Origin: Prado023 sp963706875 | GTDB lineage: Bacteria > Actinomycetota > Actinomycetes > S36-B12 > CAIYMF01 | DNA length: 64,000 bases | Assembly: GCA_963706875.1 (NCBI GenBank) | Contig: CAVPNW010000016.1 | Coordinates: 124,001 to 188,000, forward strand | Direction of reading: 5' to 3' | Part shown: piece after piece, positions 32,404 to 41,589 of the stretch | Position numbering within the stretch: the first letter of the stretch is position 1 | How the letters are laid out: every line of letters begins with the position of its first letter | Made by a program: the position numbers and the translations under genes | The notes under the pieces: model-generated | What the model was told of the DNA's origin: nothing | What the model saw: the letters and a program-made list of their open reading frames with translations, nothing else | The model's database searches: none

Positions 32404-33342
32404 TCAGGAGCCCCCGGTGCCTTGAGTTCCTCTGCTCCATTCGAGTTCAGCCCTCAAGGCCCTGCGCATGATCTCGACCTCGGGATCCCGGCCGGTCATG
32501 AGCCGGACCTGCTCGACGGCCTGGAGCAGCAGCATCTCGTCGCCGGCGACCGCCCGACCACCTGCCGCGACCCAGGCCGCGAACAGCGCTGGCGGCCATG
32601 GTGAGTACGAGACGTCCAGCAACCACCCCGGCTCGTCGGGAACCGCACCCGCGAGCGCTGCCCCCGCAGCCGCCGGCGCCGTGCACACCACGATGGGGGC
32701 CTCCAGCCGGTTCGGGAGCCGCTCGGGCCATCCACGGATGTCCAGCCCGAGACCGAGCCTGTCGGCGACCGCGACGAGATCGGTGGCAGCCTCGGGCCGC
32801 CGGGCGCACACCACAGCACTGGGACAGCCCATCCCGGCCAGGGCGGCCAATGCCGAGGCCGCGGTCGCTCCCCCACCGAGGACCATCGCCGGGCCGGGCT
32901 GCGCGCCGATCCCGCGCAGGGCCCCGATGATCCCGACGACGTCCGTGTTGTGCCCGACCAGCCCCTCGGGCGTGAAGACCACGGTGTTGGCCGCACCGAC
33001 AACCGCCACCAACTCGCTTGCGCTCTCCAGCAACGGCAGCACCGCGCGCTTGAGCGGCATGGTCAACGAGAGGCCGGCCCACTCGGGCCCGCACCCCGCG
33101 AGGAACCCCGCCAACCCGGCCGAGTCCACCTCGATCGCGTCATAGGTCCAGTCCAGCCCGAGCGAGGCGTAGGCCGCGCGGTGCAGCACAGGCGACAAGC
33201 TGTGCGCGATCGGACTCCCCAGCACCGCCGCCCGGCGCCCCCCCAGCGCAAACCCTCCGCCAAGGGCCAGACCCTCCGCGTCGACAGGGAGGGTCTGACC
33301 TTTCACGGAGGGTTTGCGGGGTGGTGGGGGCACGGTGGTCAC
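32404..33342 (-). CDS. aroE: Shikimate 5-dehydrogenase
   Basis: The enzyme reduces 3-dehydroshikimate with NADPH. It shows the substrate site GSPIAHSLSPVLH, the catalytic Lys in LTMPLK, the GHNTDVVG Asp and the nucleotide loop GGGATAASALAAL. The GTG at 33342 overlaps the mltG stop in GTGA, giving 312 residues. The first 45 residues are unlike AroE and derive from a long inverted repeat, so the effective start may be later. The downstream neighbour is the pil cluster rather than aroC, which lies 18 kb away on the same strand. Confidence 0.9.
   Translation of the reverse strand: MTTVPPPPRKPSVKGQTLPVDAEGLALGGGFALGGRRAAVLGSPIAHSLSPVLHRAAYASLGLDWTYDAIEVDSAGLAGFLAGCGPEWAGLSLTMPLKRAVLPLLESASELVAVVGAANTVVFTPEGLVGHNTDVVGIIGALRGIGAQPGPAMVLGGGATAASALAALAGMGCPSAVVCARRPEAATDLVAVADRLGLGLDIRGWPERLPNRLEAPIVVCTAPAAAGAALAGAVPDEPGWLLDVSYSPWPPALFAAWVAAGGRAVAGDEMLLLQAVEQVRLMTGRDPEVEIMRRALRAELEWSRGTQGTGGS
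33248..33317. repeat. 30-base imperfect inverted repeat in the 5' end of aroE
   Basis: The arms 33248-33277 and 33288-33317 match at 26 of 30 positions, with the outer 12 bases (GCAAACCCTCCG) and inner 10 (CAGACCCTCC) perfect. The loop is 10 bases and contains GTCGAC. On mRNA this is a very stable stem between the overlap with mltG and the first conserved AroE residues. Confidence 0.85.
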
Positions 33343-34460
33343 TGGGGGTTGGCGGCCAGCCACTCGGACAGCTCGGCCTTGAATCCCAGGAACTCGTCGT
33401 AGTTGTTGCTGAACTTCGTCTCGCCCGTGTCCGGGTTGACGGTCACGTAGTACAGCCAGTCCCCCTCGGCCGGATTCAGGGCCGCCTCGATCGCTGCCTC
33501 GCCCGGCGAGTTGATGGGGGTGGGCGGCAGGCCCACGTTCTTGTACGTGTTGAAGGGCGAGTCGGTGTTCTGCAACTCCTCGGTCGTCAGGTTGATCTCC
33601 GACTTGTCCAGGGCGTAGTTGATGGTGGCGTCCAGCTGCAGCAGCCCGTAGGTACCGCCCCAGGTGTCGGGGTCGAGGCGGTTGTAGATGACGCGCGCGA
33701 CCTTGTCGAAGTCGTCGGGGTGGCCCTCAGCCTGCACGAGGCTGGCGATGATCATCGCCTCATAGGGCGTCACGCCGTTCTCCTTGGCCCCAGCGTCGAG
33801 GTTCAGTGTCGTCGCTGCCTTGTCCCAGCGGTCCACCAGCCGCGTCAGGATCTCGGTCGCCGACTCGCCCTTCTCCAGCTCGTAGGTGGCGGGGAACAGG
33901 AAGCCCTCGGCGTTGTCGTCGGCGTACTTGGGCAGCCCGATCTGGCCGCTCTCCGAGGCCGCCACCAGCTTCTTCTTCGAGATCCCGGTCGCCTTGGAGA
34001 TGGTCTCGATGCTCTGCGTGAACCTGAGCCCCTCACGCAGGAGCAGCTTGTCGGTGATCCGTGCCTCCGGATCCACCATGCGCTCCACGGCCGCCGCGGC
34101 GCTCATCTCCTTGCGCATGTCGTAGACACCGGGGCCGATCTTCTTGGCATCGGGCTCCTTGGCGGCTGCCTCCAGCCAGGCATCCACGGACGCCACGACG
34201 CCCAGGGCCTTGAGGGTGCGCCCGATCTCCGTGAGGGTCTGGCCGTCCTCGACCCTGGCCTCGACCGGGTCGGTCCCCTCCCCCACGTAGTCAGCCGGCC
34301 CGCCGAACTCGGGGATGTTCTCGATCGCGAACTTCACGCCGAATCCGATCATGGCAAGGACCCCGAGGCTCAGCAGGATCGCGATCCACGACCGTCCGCG
34401 GTGCCTCGGGCCCTCGGGAGGCCGGCTGTCCGACGACATCTGCAGGCCGAGGTTGCTCAT
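33339..34460 (-). CDS. mltG: Endolytic murein transglycosylase MltG
   Basis: The 373-residue protein has a cytoplasmic start, one membrane helix (about residues 22-46), a LysM-like region (GQTLTEIGRTLKALG) and the YceG domain with the catalytic Glu in IIASLVQAEG and the GLLQLDATINYAL segment. It cuts nascent glycan strands during cell-wall synthesis. The ATG at 34460 lies one base after the ruvX stop, with AGGAG inside the ruvX end. The order alaS-ruvX-mltG-aroE is conserved in actinobacteria. Confidence 0.93.
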   Translation of the reverse strand: MSNLGLQMSSDSRPPEGPRHRGRSWIAILLSLGVLAMIGFGVKFAIENIPEFGGPADYVGEGTDPVEARVEDGQTLTEIGRTLKALGVVASVDAWLEAAAKEPDAKKIGPGVYDMRKEMSAAAAVERMVDPEARITDKLLLREGLRFTQSIETISKATGISKKKLVAASESGQIGLPKYADDNAEGFLFPATYELEKGESATEILTRLVDRWDKAATTLNLDAGAKENGVTPYEAMIIASLVQAEGHPDDFDKVARVIYNRLDPDTWGGTYGLLQLDATINYALDKSEINLTTEELQNTDSPFNTYKNVGLPPTPINSPGEAAIEAALNPAEGDWLYYVTVNPDTGETKFSNNYDEFLGFKAELSEWLAANPQ

Positions 34461-34461
34461 C

Positions 34462-34914
34462 TCACTCCTGAACGAGGGTCCCGGGCGCGACGCCGGTCGC
34501 GCGCTCACTGTCAACAGCGTATTGGACGATCACCACGGCGGCCGCTTGATCCACGACAGCACGACTCGAGCGCGAGCTCCGTCCGGCGGCACGCAGGTCC
34601 CTGGCGGCGGAGACCGTGGAGAGCCGCTCGTCGACGAGTCGCACCGGCACCGGCGCCACGACGGGCACCAACTGGGTCGCGAACTCGCGCGCCGCAGCAG
34701 CTGCGGGTCCCGGCTTGCCCGACATCGACAGCGGCAGGCCGACCACCACCTCGACGGCCTCGTGCTCGGCGACGATCCCGGCGATCCGCGCCAGGTCCCC
34801 CTCCGCCCGGGCCACGGTCTCCACCGGCACGGCCAGCAGGCCCGACGGGTCGGTGCGGGCGACGCCGATCCGCACGGATCCGACGTCGATCCCGATCCGG
34901 ACGCCGGGGCGCAC
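34462..34914 (-). CDS. ruvX: Holliday junction resolvase-like protein RuvX (YqgF)
   Basis: The 150-residue protein has the RNase H-like fold of YqgF: IGIDVGSVRIGVARTD at the start, VVVGLPLSMSGK in the middle, VRLVDERLSTV and the final Asp in VVDQAAAVVIVQ. Family members act in 16S rRNA 5' processing or on Holliday junctions. The GTG start overlaps the alaS TAG by one base (TAGTG), which fixes the start. It is followed by mltG after one base. Confidence 0.92.
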   Translation of the reverse strand: MRPGVRIGIDVGSVRIGVARTDPSGLLAVPVETVARAEGDLARIAGIVAEHEAVEVVVGLPLSMSGKPGPAAAAAREFATQLVPVVAPVPVRLVDERLSTVSAARDLRAAGRSSRSSRAVVDQAAAVVIVQYAVDSERATGVAPGTLVQE

Positions 34915-37598
34915 TATGCGCGTGCCGCCAGGTACTCGCGGGCGGCGCTCAGCGCGGCATCGATGCCCGCGGGGTTGGATCCACCACCCTGTGCGGTGTC
35001 GGCCTTGCCGCCGCCACGGCCGTCCACGGCGGGCAGCGCCGCGGCCAGGATGTCCTTGGCGCTCAGGCCAGCCTTCTGCCCGATGGCATTGACCGTGACG
35101 AGCAAGGAGACCTTGCCGGAGTCCGCAGCCGCCCCGACGAGCACGACGGGGATGTCGGTGGCGACCATCTGCAGCGCGGCGTTCGTGGCCTCGCGGAGAT
35201 CGCCCGCGGTGGACCCGTCGGGCAACGAGTACGTCCACACCCGCGTGCCGCCGATGTCATGGCGGACGCCGATCGTGCCCTCGATGTTGGCCATCACCGC
35301 AGCCTTGCGGAACTTCGCGATCGTGGACTCGGCCTCCCTGAGCTTCTCGAGCAGCCCGCCGACGCGGTCGGTCAACTCCTCGGGCCGCGCCTTGACCATC
35401 TGCGAGAGGTTGTTGACCAGGATGTGCTCACGGGCGAGGTGGCGGTAGGCATCGGCACCGACGAGGGCCTCGATGCGACGCACGCCGGACCCGATCGACG
35501 CCTCCGAGAGGAACTTGACCACGCCGAGCTGGCCTGAGCGGGCGGTGTGCGTGCCTCCGCACAGCTCGCGCGCCCAGTCGCCGACCGACACCACGCGCAC
35601 GCTGTCGCCGTACTTCTCGCCGAACAGGGCCATCGCCCCGATCGCGCGGGCGTCGTCCTGGCTCATGTACTGCGCGGTGACCTCGAGGTCGTCGAGCAGG
35701 AGGGTGTTGACCCGGTCCTCGACGTCGTTCATCACCGAGGCCGGGACCGGCGCGGGGTTCGGGAAGTCGAAGCGCAGCCGTCCCGGCGAGTTCTCCGAAC
35801 CCATCTGGGTCGCGGTCTCGCCCAGGATCTCGCGGAACGCCTTGTGGATCATGTGCGTCGCGGTGTGGGCACGCGAGATCGCCAGGCGCCGCGGGATGTC
35901 GACCTCGCCGATCGCGCCCACGCCGACCTCCGCCTGGCCGTCAGCGACGGTCGCGCGGTGGACGAACAGCCCGGGCACCGGCTGCTGGACGTCATAGACC
36001 TCCAGCAGCGTCCCGTCCGCGAGGCGGATCCGGCCCTGGTCCCCGATCTGGCCGCCACCCTCGGCGTAGAAGGGCGTACGGTCGAGGATCGCCTCGACGT
36101 GCTCCCCCGGCCCGGCTGCGGGCACCGAGTGGCCGTCGACGAGCAGGCCGCGCAGGATGCCCTCGCTGACCACCTCGGTGTAGCCGGTGAAGTCGGTGAC
36201 TCCCGAGGAGTCCATGACCTCGCGGTAGACCGTCGCAGGGGTCAGCCCGGCCTTGCGCACCCGGGCGTCAGCCTTCGCGCGCTCCTTCTGCTCGTTCATC
36301 AGGCGGCGGAAGCCCGCCTCGTCGACCTCGACACCGGCGTCGGTGGCCATCTCGAGGGTGATCTCGAACGGGAAGCCATAGGTGTCGTGCAGGGCGAACA
36401 CCTGGTCGCCGGACAGGACCGTGGCGCCGGAGGCCTTCACCTTGGTCACGGCCGTGTCGAGCAGGGTCGTGCCGCGGCCGAGCGTCTCCAGGAACGAGGC
36501 CTCCTCACCGACGGCGATCGATGTGATCCGCCCGGCGGCATCGACGAGCTCGGGGTACTGCGGGCCCATCGCCTCGATCGCGGCACCGACCAGCTCGCCC
36601 ATCGACGGGTCATGGGCGCCCAGCAGGCGCATCTTCTGCACGACGCGGCGCATGATCCGGCGCAGCACGTAGCCGCGGCCCTCGTTGCCCGGCAGCACGC
36701 CGTCGCCGATCAGGAAGGCGCACGTGCGGGCGTGGTCGGCCACCACGCGCAGGTCGACGTCCGTCTTGTGCACGGCTCCGTACGCGGCTCCGGACAGTGC
36801 CATCGCCCGGTCCAGGATGTGCTTGGTCGTGTCGATCTCGTAGATGTTGTCCACGCCCTGCAGCAGGGCTGCCATGCGCTCGAGGCCCATGCCGGTGTCG
36901 ATGTTCTTGTTCGGCAGGTCGCCCCGGATGTCGAAGTCGACCTTCGTCCGGACCTCGGAGAGCTCGGACTGCATGAAGACCAGGTTCCAGACCTCGAGGT
37001 AGCGGTCCTCGTCGGCCTCCGGGCCACCCTCCGGGCCGTGCTCGGGGCCGCGGTCGAAGTAGATCTCCGAGCACGGGCCACCCGGGCCCGGCACGCCCAT
37101 GTGCCAGTAGTTGTCCTTCAGGCCGCGTCGCTGGATGCGCTCCATCGGCACGCCGGCGATCGTGTGCCAGATGTCGATGGCCTCCTCGTCGTCGCCGAGG
37201 ACCGTGACCCAGAGCTTCTCCTCGGGGAAGCCGTAGCCCCCGTTGGACACCGACCCGGTGAGCAGCTCCCACGCCAGCGGGATCGCCCCGGCCTTGAAGT
37301 AGTCGCCGAAGGAGAAGTTGCCGGCCATCTGGAAGAAGGAGGCGTGGCGGGTCGTCCTGCCGACCTCCTCGATGTCCAGTGTCCGCACGCATTTCTGCAC
37401 GCTGGTCGCCCGCGGGTAGGGCGGGGTGGCCTGGCCGAGGAAGTACGGCTTGAACGGGACCATGCCGGCGTTGACGAAGAGCAGGGTCGGGTCGTCGAGC
37501 AGCAGGCTCGCGCTGGGCACGGTCGTGTGCCCGCGCGTGGCGAAGAAGTCCAGGAACCGCCGGCGGATCTCGGCGGAGTCCATCTGGTCAAGGCTCAT
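34914..37598 (-). CDS. alaS: Alanyl-tRNA synthetase
   Basis: The 894-residue enzyme charges tRNA-Ala. The catalytic domain begins DSAEIRRRFLDFFATRGHT and has motif 2-like RATSVQKCVRTLDIEEVGRTTRH. The editing domain carries the zinc ligands HTATHMIHKAF and CGGTHTARSG. The C-terminal DHHA1 domain (GRGGGKADTAQGGGSNP) ends the protein. Length is normal. It overlaps the DUF6167 gene by 4 bases and ruvX by one, so four genes are likely cotranscribed. Confidence 0.97.
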   Translation of the reverse strand: MSLDQMDSAEIRRRFLDFFATRGHTTVPSASLLLDDPTLLFVNAGMVPFKPYFLGQATPPYPRATSVQKCVRTLDIEEVGRTTRHASFFQMAGNFSFGDYFKAGAIPLAWELLTGSVSNGGYGFPEEKLWVTVLGDDEEAIDIWHTIAGVPMERIQRRGLKDNYWHMGVPGPGGPCSEIYFDRGPEHGPEGGPEADEDRYLEVWNLVFMQSELSEVRTKVDFDIRGDLPNKNIDTGMGLERMAALLQGVDNIYEIDTTKHILDRAMALSGAAYGAVHKTDVDLRVVADHARTCAFLIGDGVLPGNEGRGYVLRRIMRRVVQKMRLLGAHDPSMGELVGAAIEAMGPQYPELVDAAGRITSIAVGEEASFLETLGRGTTLLDTAVTKVKASGATVLSGDQVFALHDTYGFPFEITLEMATDAGVEVDEAGFRRLMNEQKERAKADARVRKAGLTPATVYREVMDSSGVTDFTGYTEVVSEGILRGLLVDGHSVPAAGPGEHVEAILDRTPFYAEGGGQIGDQGRIRLADGTLLEVYDVQQPVPGLFVHRATVADGQAEVGVGAIGEVDIPRRLAISRAHTATHMIHKAFREILGETATQMGSENSPGRLRFDFPNPAPVPASVMNDVEDRVNTLLLDDLEVTAQYMSQDDARAIGAMALFGEKYGDSVRVVSVGDWARELCGGTHTARSGQLGVVKFLSEASIGSGVRRIEALVGADAYRHLAREHILVNNLSQMVKARPEELTDRVGGLLEKLREAESTIAKFRKAAVMANIEGTIGVRHDIGGTRVWTYSLPDGSTAGDLREATNAALQMVATDIPVVLVGAAADSGKVSLLVTVNAIGQKAGLSAKDILAAALPAVDGRGGGKADTAQGGGSNPAGIDAALSAAREYLAARA

Positions 37599-37903
37599 GG
37601 GGTGCCGTTCCTGGTGGCCGAGGAGGTGGAGGTGGGGGCAGGAACCCAGCCCTCAGGCGGTGGTCCGCTGGTGACCTCCTGCGCCGTGCCGGTGAGCAGG
37701 CGACCCTCACGGCGCGCCTTGACCTCCTGGAGCCGACCGAGCCCGTTCGCGGTCCTGCCCGCGAGCTTGCTCGTCGTCTGCGCGGCGACCTGGGCCGAGC
37801 CCAGCGGGCCCAGCTCCTTGGCTCGCGCTGCTGCCTGCGTGCCCTTGCGGTAGGCCACCACGCCACCCACGGCGCCGACCACCATCCAGAAGGTCCTACT
37901 CAT
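37595..37903 (-). CDS. DUF6167-like small membrane protein
   Basis: The 102-residue protein begins with a membrane helix (TFWMVVGAVGGVVAYRKG) and continues with an Ala-rich amphipathic region and a Pro/Ser/Thr tail. Small proteins of this kind stand upstream of alaS in many actinobacteria; their role is unknown. The ATG lies 7 bases from a TAGGGT -10 box, so the alaS operon mRNA may be leaderless. It overlaps alaS by 4 bases. Confidence 0.7.
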   Translation of the reverse strand: MSRTFWMVVGAVGGVVAYRKGTQAAARAKELGPLGSAQVAAQTTSKLAGRTANGLGRLQEVKARREGRLLTGTAQEVTSGPPPEGWVPAPTSTSSATRNGTP

Positions 37904-37910
37904 GGGTCGA

Positions 37911-37916
37911 ACCCTA
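37911..37916 (-). promoter_or_regulatory. -10 box of the DUF6167-alaS operon, leaderless type
   Basis: The minus strand reads TAGGGT, 7 bases, ATG. There is no ribosome site in between. Confidence 0.45.
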
Positions 37917-38020
37917 ACGCCCCAGAAACGCTGCCGTTGCGACGATGCGCTCCCTTCTGGACGGGAGCAACTCGTCGGAGTGGGAGCAGGCCGCTGTTCG
38001 GGCGTCGGGCGCGCGGTCGG

Positions 38021-39432
38021 TCAGCGGGGGTCGGGCCGTCCTCCGGGGTGCTGGTCGGGGTCCAGCGCCTCCCGCAGGCGGTTCAGGACGTCACCGAGGC
38101 GGGCCTCGACGCCGTGGCCGCCGGGCTCGTAGTAGCGCCGCCCCCGGACCTCGTCCGGGGCGTACTGCTGGGCCAGCACACCCGAGGGATCGTCGTGCGG
38201 GTACCGGTAGCCGACGACACCGAGCGCGGTGGCGTTCGGGTAGTGCCCGTCGCGCAGGTGTGCCGGCACCTGGCCCACCCGGCCCGCGCGGACATCGGCC
38301 TGGGCGGCGTCGATCGCCCGGATGACGGCGTTCGACTTCGGGGCCAGGGCGAGGTGGATCGTGGCCTGCGCCAACGGCAACCGGGCCTCCGGGAGCCCGA
38401 TCTGGGCCGACGAGGTCATCGCCGCCGTCGCCACGCCCAGCGCGCTGGGATCAGCCAGGCCGATGTCCTCACTGGCCAGGATCACCAACCGGCGGGCGAT
38501 GAACCTCGGGTCCTCCCCCGCCTCGATCATCCGTGCGAGGTAGTGCAGGGCGGCGTCGACGTCACTGCCGCGCACGCTCTTGATGAACGCTGAGATCACG
38601 TCGTAGTGCTGGTCGCCGGTTCGGTCGTAGCGGACCAGCGCCCGCTGGACCGCGACCCCGACGTGCTCAGCCGTGACCTCCGGGGCCGAGGCGTCGGATC
38701 CGTCAGCCGAGGCCTCCGGGGCCGAGACTCCCTCGACACGCCCTCCGCGGCCGCCTCGAGGTAGGTCAGCGCGCGGCGGGCATCCCCACCGGAGTAGCGG
38801 ATGAGGTCGGCGCGGGCGTCGGGCGACAGCACCACCCGACCGGCCAGCCCCCGGGGATCGACCACCGCACGGTCGAGCAGCTCGCCCACCTGCTCGTCGG
38901 TCAGAGAGCCCAGGGTCAGCAGCAGCGAGCGGGACAGCAGCGGGGAGACCACGGAGAAGCTGGGGTTCTCGGTGGTGGCCGCGACCAGCGTCACCCAGCC
39001 GTTCTCCACCCCTGGCAGCAGGGCGTCCTGCTGGGTCCGGGTGAACCTGTGGACCTCGTCGATGAACAGGACTGTGGGCGCACCGGACATCCGGGCGGTG
39101 TCGATCGCGGCGCGCACGTCCTTCACCCCGGCCGTGACCGCGCTGAGCTCGACGAACCGCCGTCCGGCAGCGCCACTGACCAGGGAGGCGATCGTGGTCT
39201 TTCCGGTCCCCGGCGGTCCCCAGAGGATCACCGACGCGGCGCCGGACCCGTCGATGAGCCGGCGCAGCGGCGACCCGGGGGCCACGAGGTCCGCCTGACC
39301 GACCAGCTCGGACAGGTCCCGGGGCCGCATCCGCACGGCCAGCGGGGCTGCGGAGTCCACGGAACGCTCGCTCAGTCCGGGGGCGTCGAACAGCGACGGG
39401 CCAGAGGGGGTCGTACGGGAGGGGCCGGGCAC
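38021..39432 (-). pseudogene. rarA: Replication-associated recombination protein A (RarA/MgsA), one frameshift
   Basis: This AAA+ clamp-loader-like ATPase acts at stalled forks. The N-terminal frame starts at GTG 39432 and shows PLAVRMRPRDLSELVGQ, Walker A GPPGTGKTT and Walker B LFIDEVHRF. The C-terminal frame carries the MgsA tetramerisation part (RYDRTGDQHYDVISAFIKSVRGSD, GYRYPHDDP). The two join only if one base is added near 38735, where a GC-rich linker with a repeated GCCTCGGCCCCGGAGG lies. Without the change the N-terminal product ends in unrelated sequence. Sequencing error is likely because both halves are well conserved. Confidence 0.88.
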
Positions 39433-39438
39433 GCGGCC

Positions 39439-39444
39439 ATGATA
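39439..39444 (-). promoter_or_regulatory. -10 box of rarA, leaderless type
   Basis: The minus strand reads TATCAT, 6 bases, GTG. The box coincides with the first codons of the divergent GNAT gene if that starts at 39439. Confidence 0.45.
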
Positions 39445-40272
39445 GGCACCGTGAGCACCCCAGTCCCCGACCCCTCGCTGGCCGACCGGATCCGATCGGC
39501 GGTGCCACGCGACGACGAGGGCACCCAGGCGTACCTGGAGTTCGGTGCCCGCCTGGACGTCGTGTCGTCTGTGCACGTCGAGCCCGGCGGCGTCGCATGG
39601 CGCTCCCTGCATGCGACCTGGGACCGGCCATGGATCATCGCCATGGGCCCGGACCCCGCGGCCGTGGCGCGATGTGTCGTCGCCCTGGTCGAGGAGGGTG
39701 GGCCTCCCGAGGGGATCACCGTCGAGCGCCGGGCCTTCACGCGCCTGCCGGCCCGGATGCGCCCCATCGAGCACTGGGAGTGGGACTGGTGGTTCACGCG
39801 GTCCGCACCGCCGGCGCGCGTGGGTGAGGCGCTGGTCGTCGCGCTGGGTGCGGACGACCCGCGCATTCGCCAGCTGCTCGCCGTGGCCTCCCCGGACGCC
39901 ATGATCCGCCCGGGTGACCCCCGAATCCGCGGCTGGTGGGCCATCGAGGCCGGAGCCGTCGATACTGGCGCGGCGCCCGACACCCGGGAGACCCGCCCCA
40001 AGCAGCTCATCGCGATCGCCGCCGTCACGGCCATGCGTCCCGGGATCCCGCACCTGGGGTCGGTTGCGACCCATCCGGACTGGCGCGGCCGCGGACTGTC
40101 CCGCGACCTGTGCTCCCGGCTGACCCGCGACGCACTCGCCGAGGGCGCCCCGGCCGTCACCCTGGGAATGCACGCGGCGAACCGATCGGCCCGCGCTGTC
40201 TACACGTCGCTCGGCTACACCGTCGGACACCGGTGGGCAAGCGGCCGATTGACCCCCGAAACTGGGTCATAG
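39439..40272 (+). CDS. GNAT family N-acetyltransferase
   Basis: The protein has about 277 residues. The C-terminal half has the acetyl-CoA site of the GNAT fold (LGSVATHPDWRGRGLSRDLC, with the RGRGLS loop) and the closing segment ARAVYTSLGYTVGHRW. The N-terminal half resembles the non-catalytic GNAT-like domain seen in two-domain actinobacterial acetyltransferases. The start is ATG 39439 or GTG 39451; the first lies 6 bases from the divergent rarA start. The substrate is unknown. Confidence 0.8.
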   Translation: MIGTVSTPVPDPSLADRIRSAVPRDDEGTQAYLEFGARLDVVSSVHVEPGGVAWRSLHATWDRPWIIAMGPDPAAVARCVVALVEEGGPPEGITVERRAFTRLPARMRPIEHWEWDWWFTRSAPPARVGEALVVALGADDPRIRQLLAVASPDAMIRPGDPRIRGWWAIEAGAVDTGAAPDTRETRPKQLIAIAAVTAMRPGIPHLGSVATHPDWRGRGLSRDLCSRLTRDALAEGAPAVTLGMHAANRSARAVYTSLGYTVGHRWASGRLTPETGS

Positions 40273-40278
40273 CAGGAC

Positions 40279-40284
40279 TACTGT
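40279..40284 (+). promoter_or_regulatory. -10 box of the 40291 membrane protein gene, leaderless type
   Basis: TACTGT, 6 bases, ATG. No Shine-Dalgarno is present. The distance to the GNAT stop is only a few bases. Confidence 0.45.
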
Positions 40285-40290
40285 GGGCCC

Positions 40291-41589
40291 ATGGCCCGTC
40301 GAATCATCGCCGCCCTGCTCATCATCGTCGCCACGATCCTGGCCCCGTTCGCGCTCGGCGCACTCTGGGCCGAACGCACCATCACCGAGGCCAACATGTT
40401 CGTCGAGACCCTGGCGCCCCTCCAGGACGATCCCGCCGTCCAGCAGGCCGTGGCCAGCGAGGTCTCCACCGCCCTCATCGATGCCATCGACGCGGAGGCA
40501 CGGGTCTCCGAGGCCCTCTCGAACCTCAATGGGCCGCTGGCGGAGATCCGTCCCGACTCGGCAATCGCTGAGGCGATCTCCTCGGGGATCAACGGGGCCA
40601 TCGAGTCCGGGGTGACGTCCTACACGCAGAGCGATCGGTTCGGCGACGGGTGGACGGCTATCGCGACCCTGCTCCAGGAGCAGTTCGTCAATCTCATCAA
40701 CCGGGACACGACCAACGCTGCAGTGACGCTTCAGGACGGCCAGATCGTCCTGGACACGAAGATCGCTGTGGCCAAGGTCCAGGCCGAGCTGGTGGAGCGC
40801 GGAGTCCCGTTCGCGGACAGGATCGAGGTGCCGGGCCGCCAGGTCGTTCTTGCCGATTCGCCCAACCTGCAGACCGCGGCGACGGCCCTGAGGATCTTCC
40901 TCCCGGTCGCGAGCTGGCTGTGGGTCGTCGTCCTGCTGATGTTCCTCATCGGGATCCTGCTGTGGCGCCCCCGGTCGCGCGGTGTCATGTGGACCGGCGT
41001 CGGCCTGGCTCTCGGCGGAGCACTGATGTACGGGGGACTGGAACTCGGGCAGGCCCAGCTGGTCACCGCAGCACCAGCGGACTACACCGAGGTCCTCTCG
41101 GCCGTGAGCACCACGCTGCTGCGATTCCTGGCCAACGCCCTGCTCGTCATGACCTGCCTGGGCATCTCCCTGGCGATCACCGGATGGCTGGCCGGGGCGA
41201 CCCCCTCGGGTCGCAAGGTTCGCGACGCGATCACCGCGGCGGCCCATCGGTGGGGCAGCCCCCTGGCTGACGGTCCCGTGGGTCGGTTCACCTCGGACCA
41301 CCCCATGTTCGTGCCCACGCTGCGTGCCATCGTGATCGCCCTGGCCGCCGCCTACCTGGTCCTGGTCGATCGGCGCAGCCCGTCGATGATCCTCTGGACG
41401 TTCGCGCTCATGGCCGTGGGCCTGCTGCTGGTGGAGATCGTCGAGGGCGCGGGCCGTGGGTACGAGCGGCCCCGCGCCGGGGCAGTGGTGGCCGAGGCAG
41501 TCCACGCCCAGGCTGGTGCTGAGCGGCCCGCGGCCGGTGTCGGACAGGCCTCGGCCGACGAGCCCGCCGCGGGCAGCGATCAGTCCTAG
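40291..41589 (+). CDS. Actinobacterial membrane protein of unknown function
   Basis: The 432-residue protein has one helix at the start (residues 4-26), a hydrophilic domain of about 175 residues that is probably outside the membrane (rich in Ala, Asp and Glu, with DDPAVQQAVASEVSTAL), then five further helices between about 205 and 385 and an Ala/Pro-rich tail. The layout resembles hypothetical integral membrane proteins common in actinobacteria, but I recognise no named family. Its TAG overlaps the stop of copD on the other strand through a shared CTAG. Confidence 0.7.
   Translation: MARRIIAALLIIVATILAPFALGALWAERTITEANMFVETLAPLQDDPAVQQAVASEVSTALIDAIDAEARVSEALSNLNGPLAEIRPDSAIAEAISSGINGAIESGVTSYTQSDRFGDGWTAIATLLQEQFVNLINRDTTNAAVTLQDGQIVLDTKIAVAKVQAELVERGVPFADRIEVPGRQVVLADSPNLQTAATALRIFLPVASWLWVVVLLMFLIGILLWRPRSRGVMWTGVGLALGGALMYGGLELGQAQLVTAAPADYTEVLSAVSTTLLRFLANALLVMTCLGISLAITGWLAGATPSGRKVRDAITAAAHRWGSPLADGPVGRFTSDHPMFVPTLRAIVIALAAAYLVLVDRRSPSMILWTFALMAVGLLLVEIVEGAGRGYERPRAGAVVAEAVHAQAGAERPAAGVGQASADEPAAGSDQS

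Noticed and set aside
38596..39432. Programmed frameshifting in rarA
   Set aside because: No slippery heptamer or downstream stem is evident at the junction, and other genes show similar breaks, so error or mutation is simpler.
40249..40254. TTGACC as the -35 box for the 40291 gene
   Set aside because: The distance to the TACTGT box is 24 bases, too long for a normal promoter.
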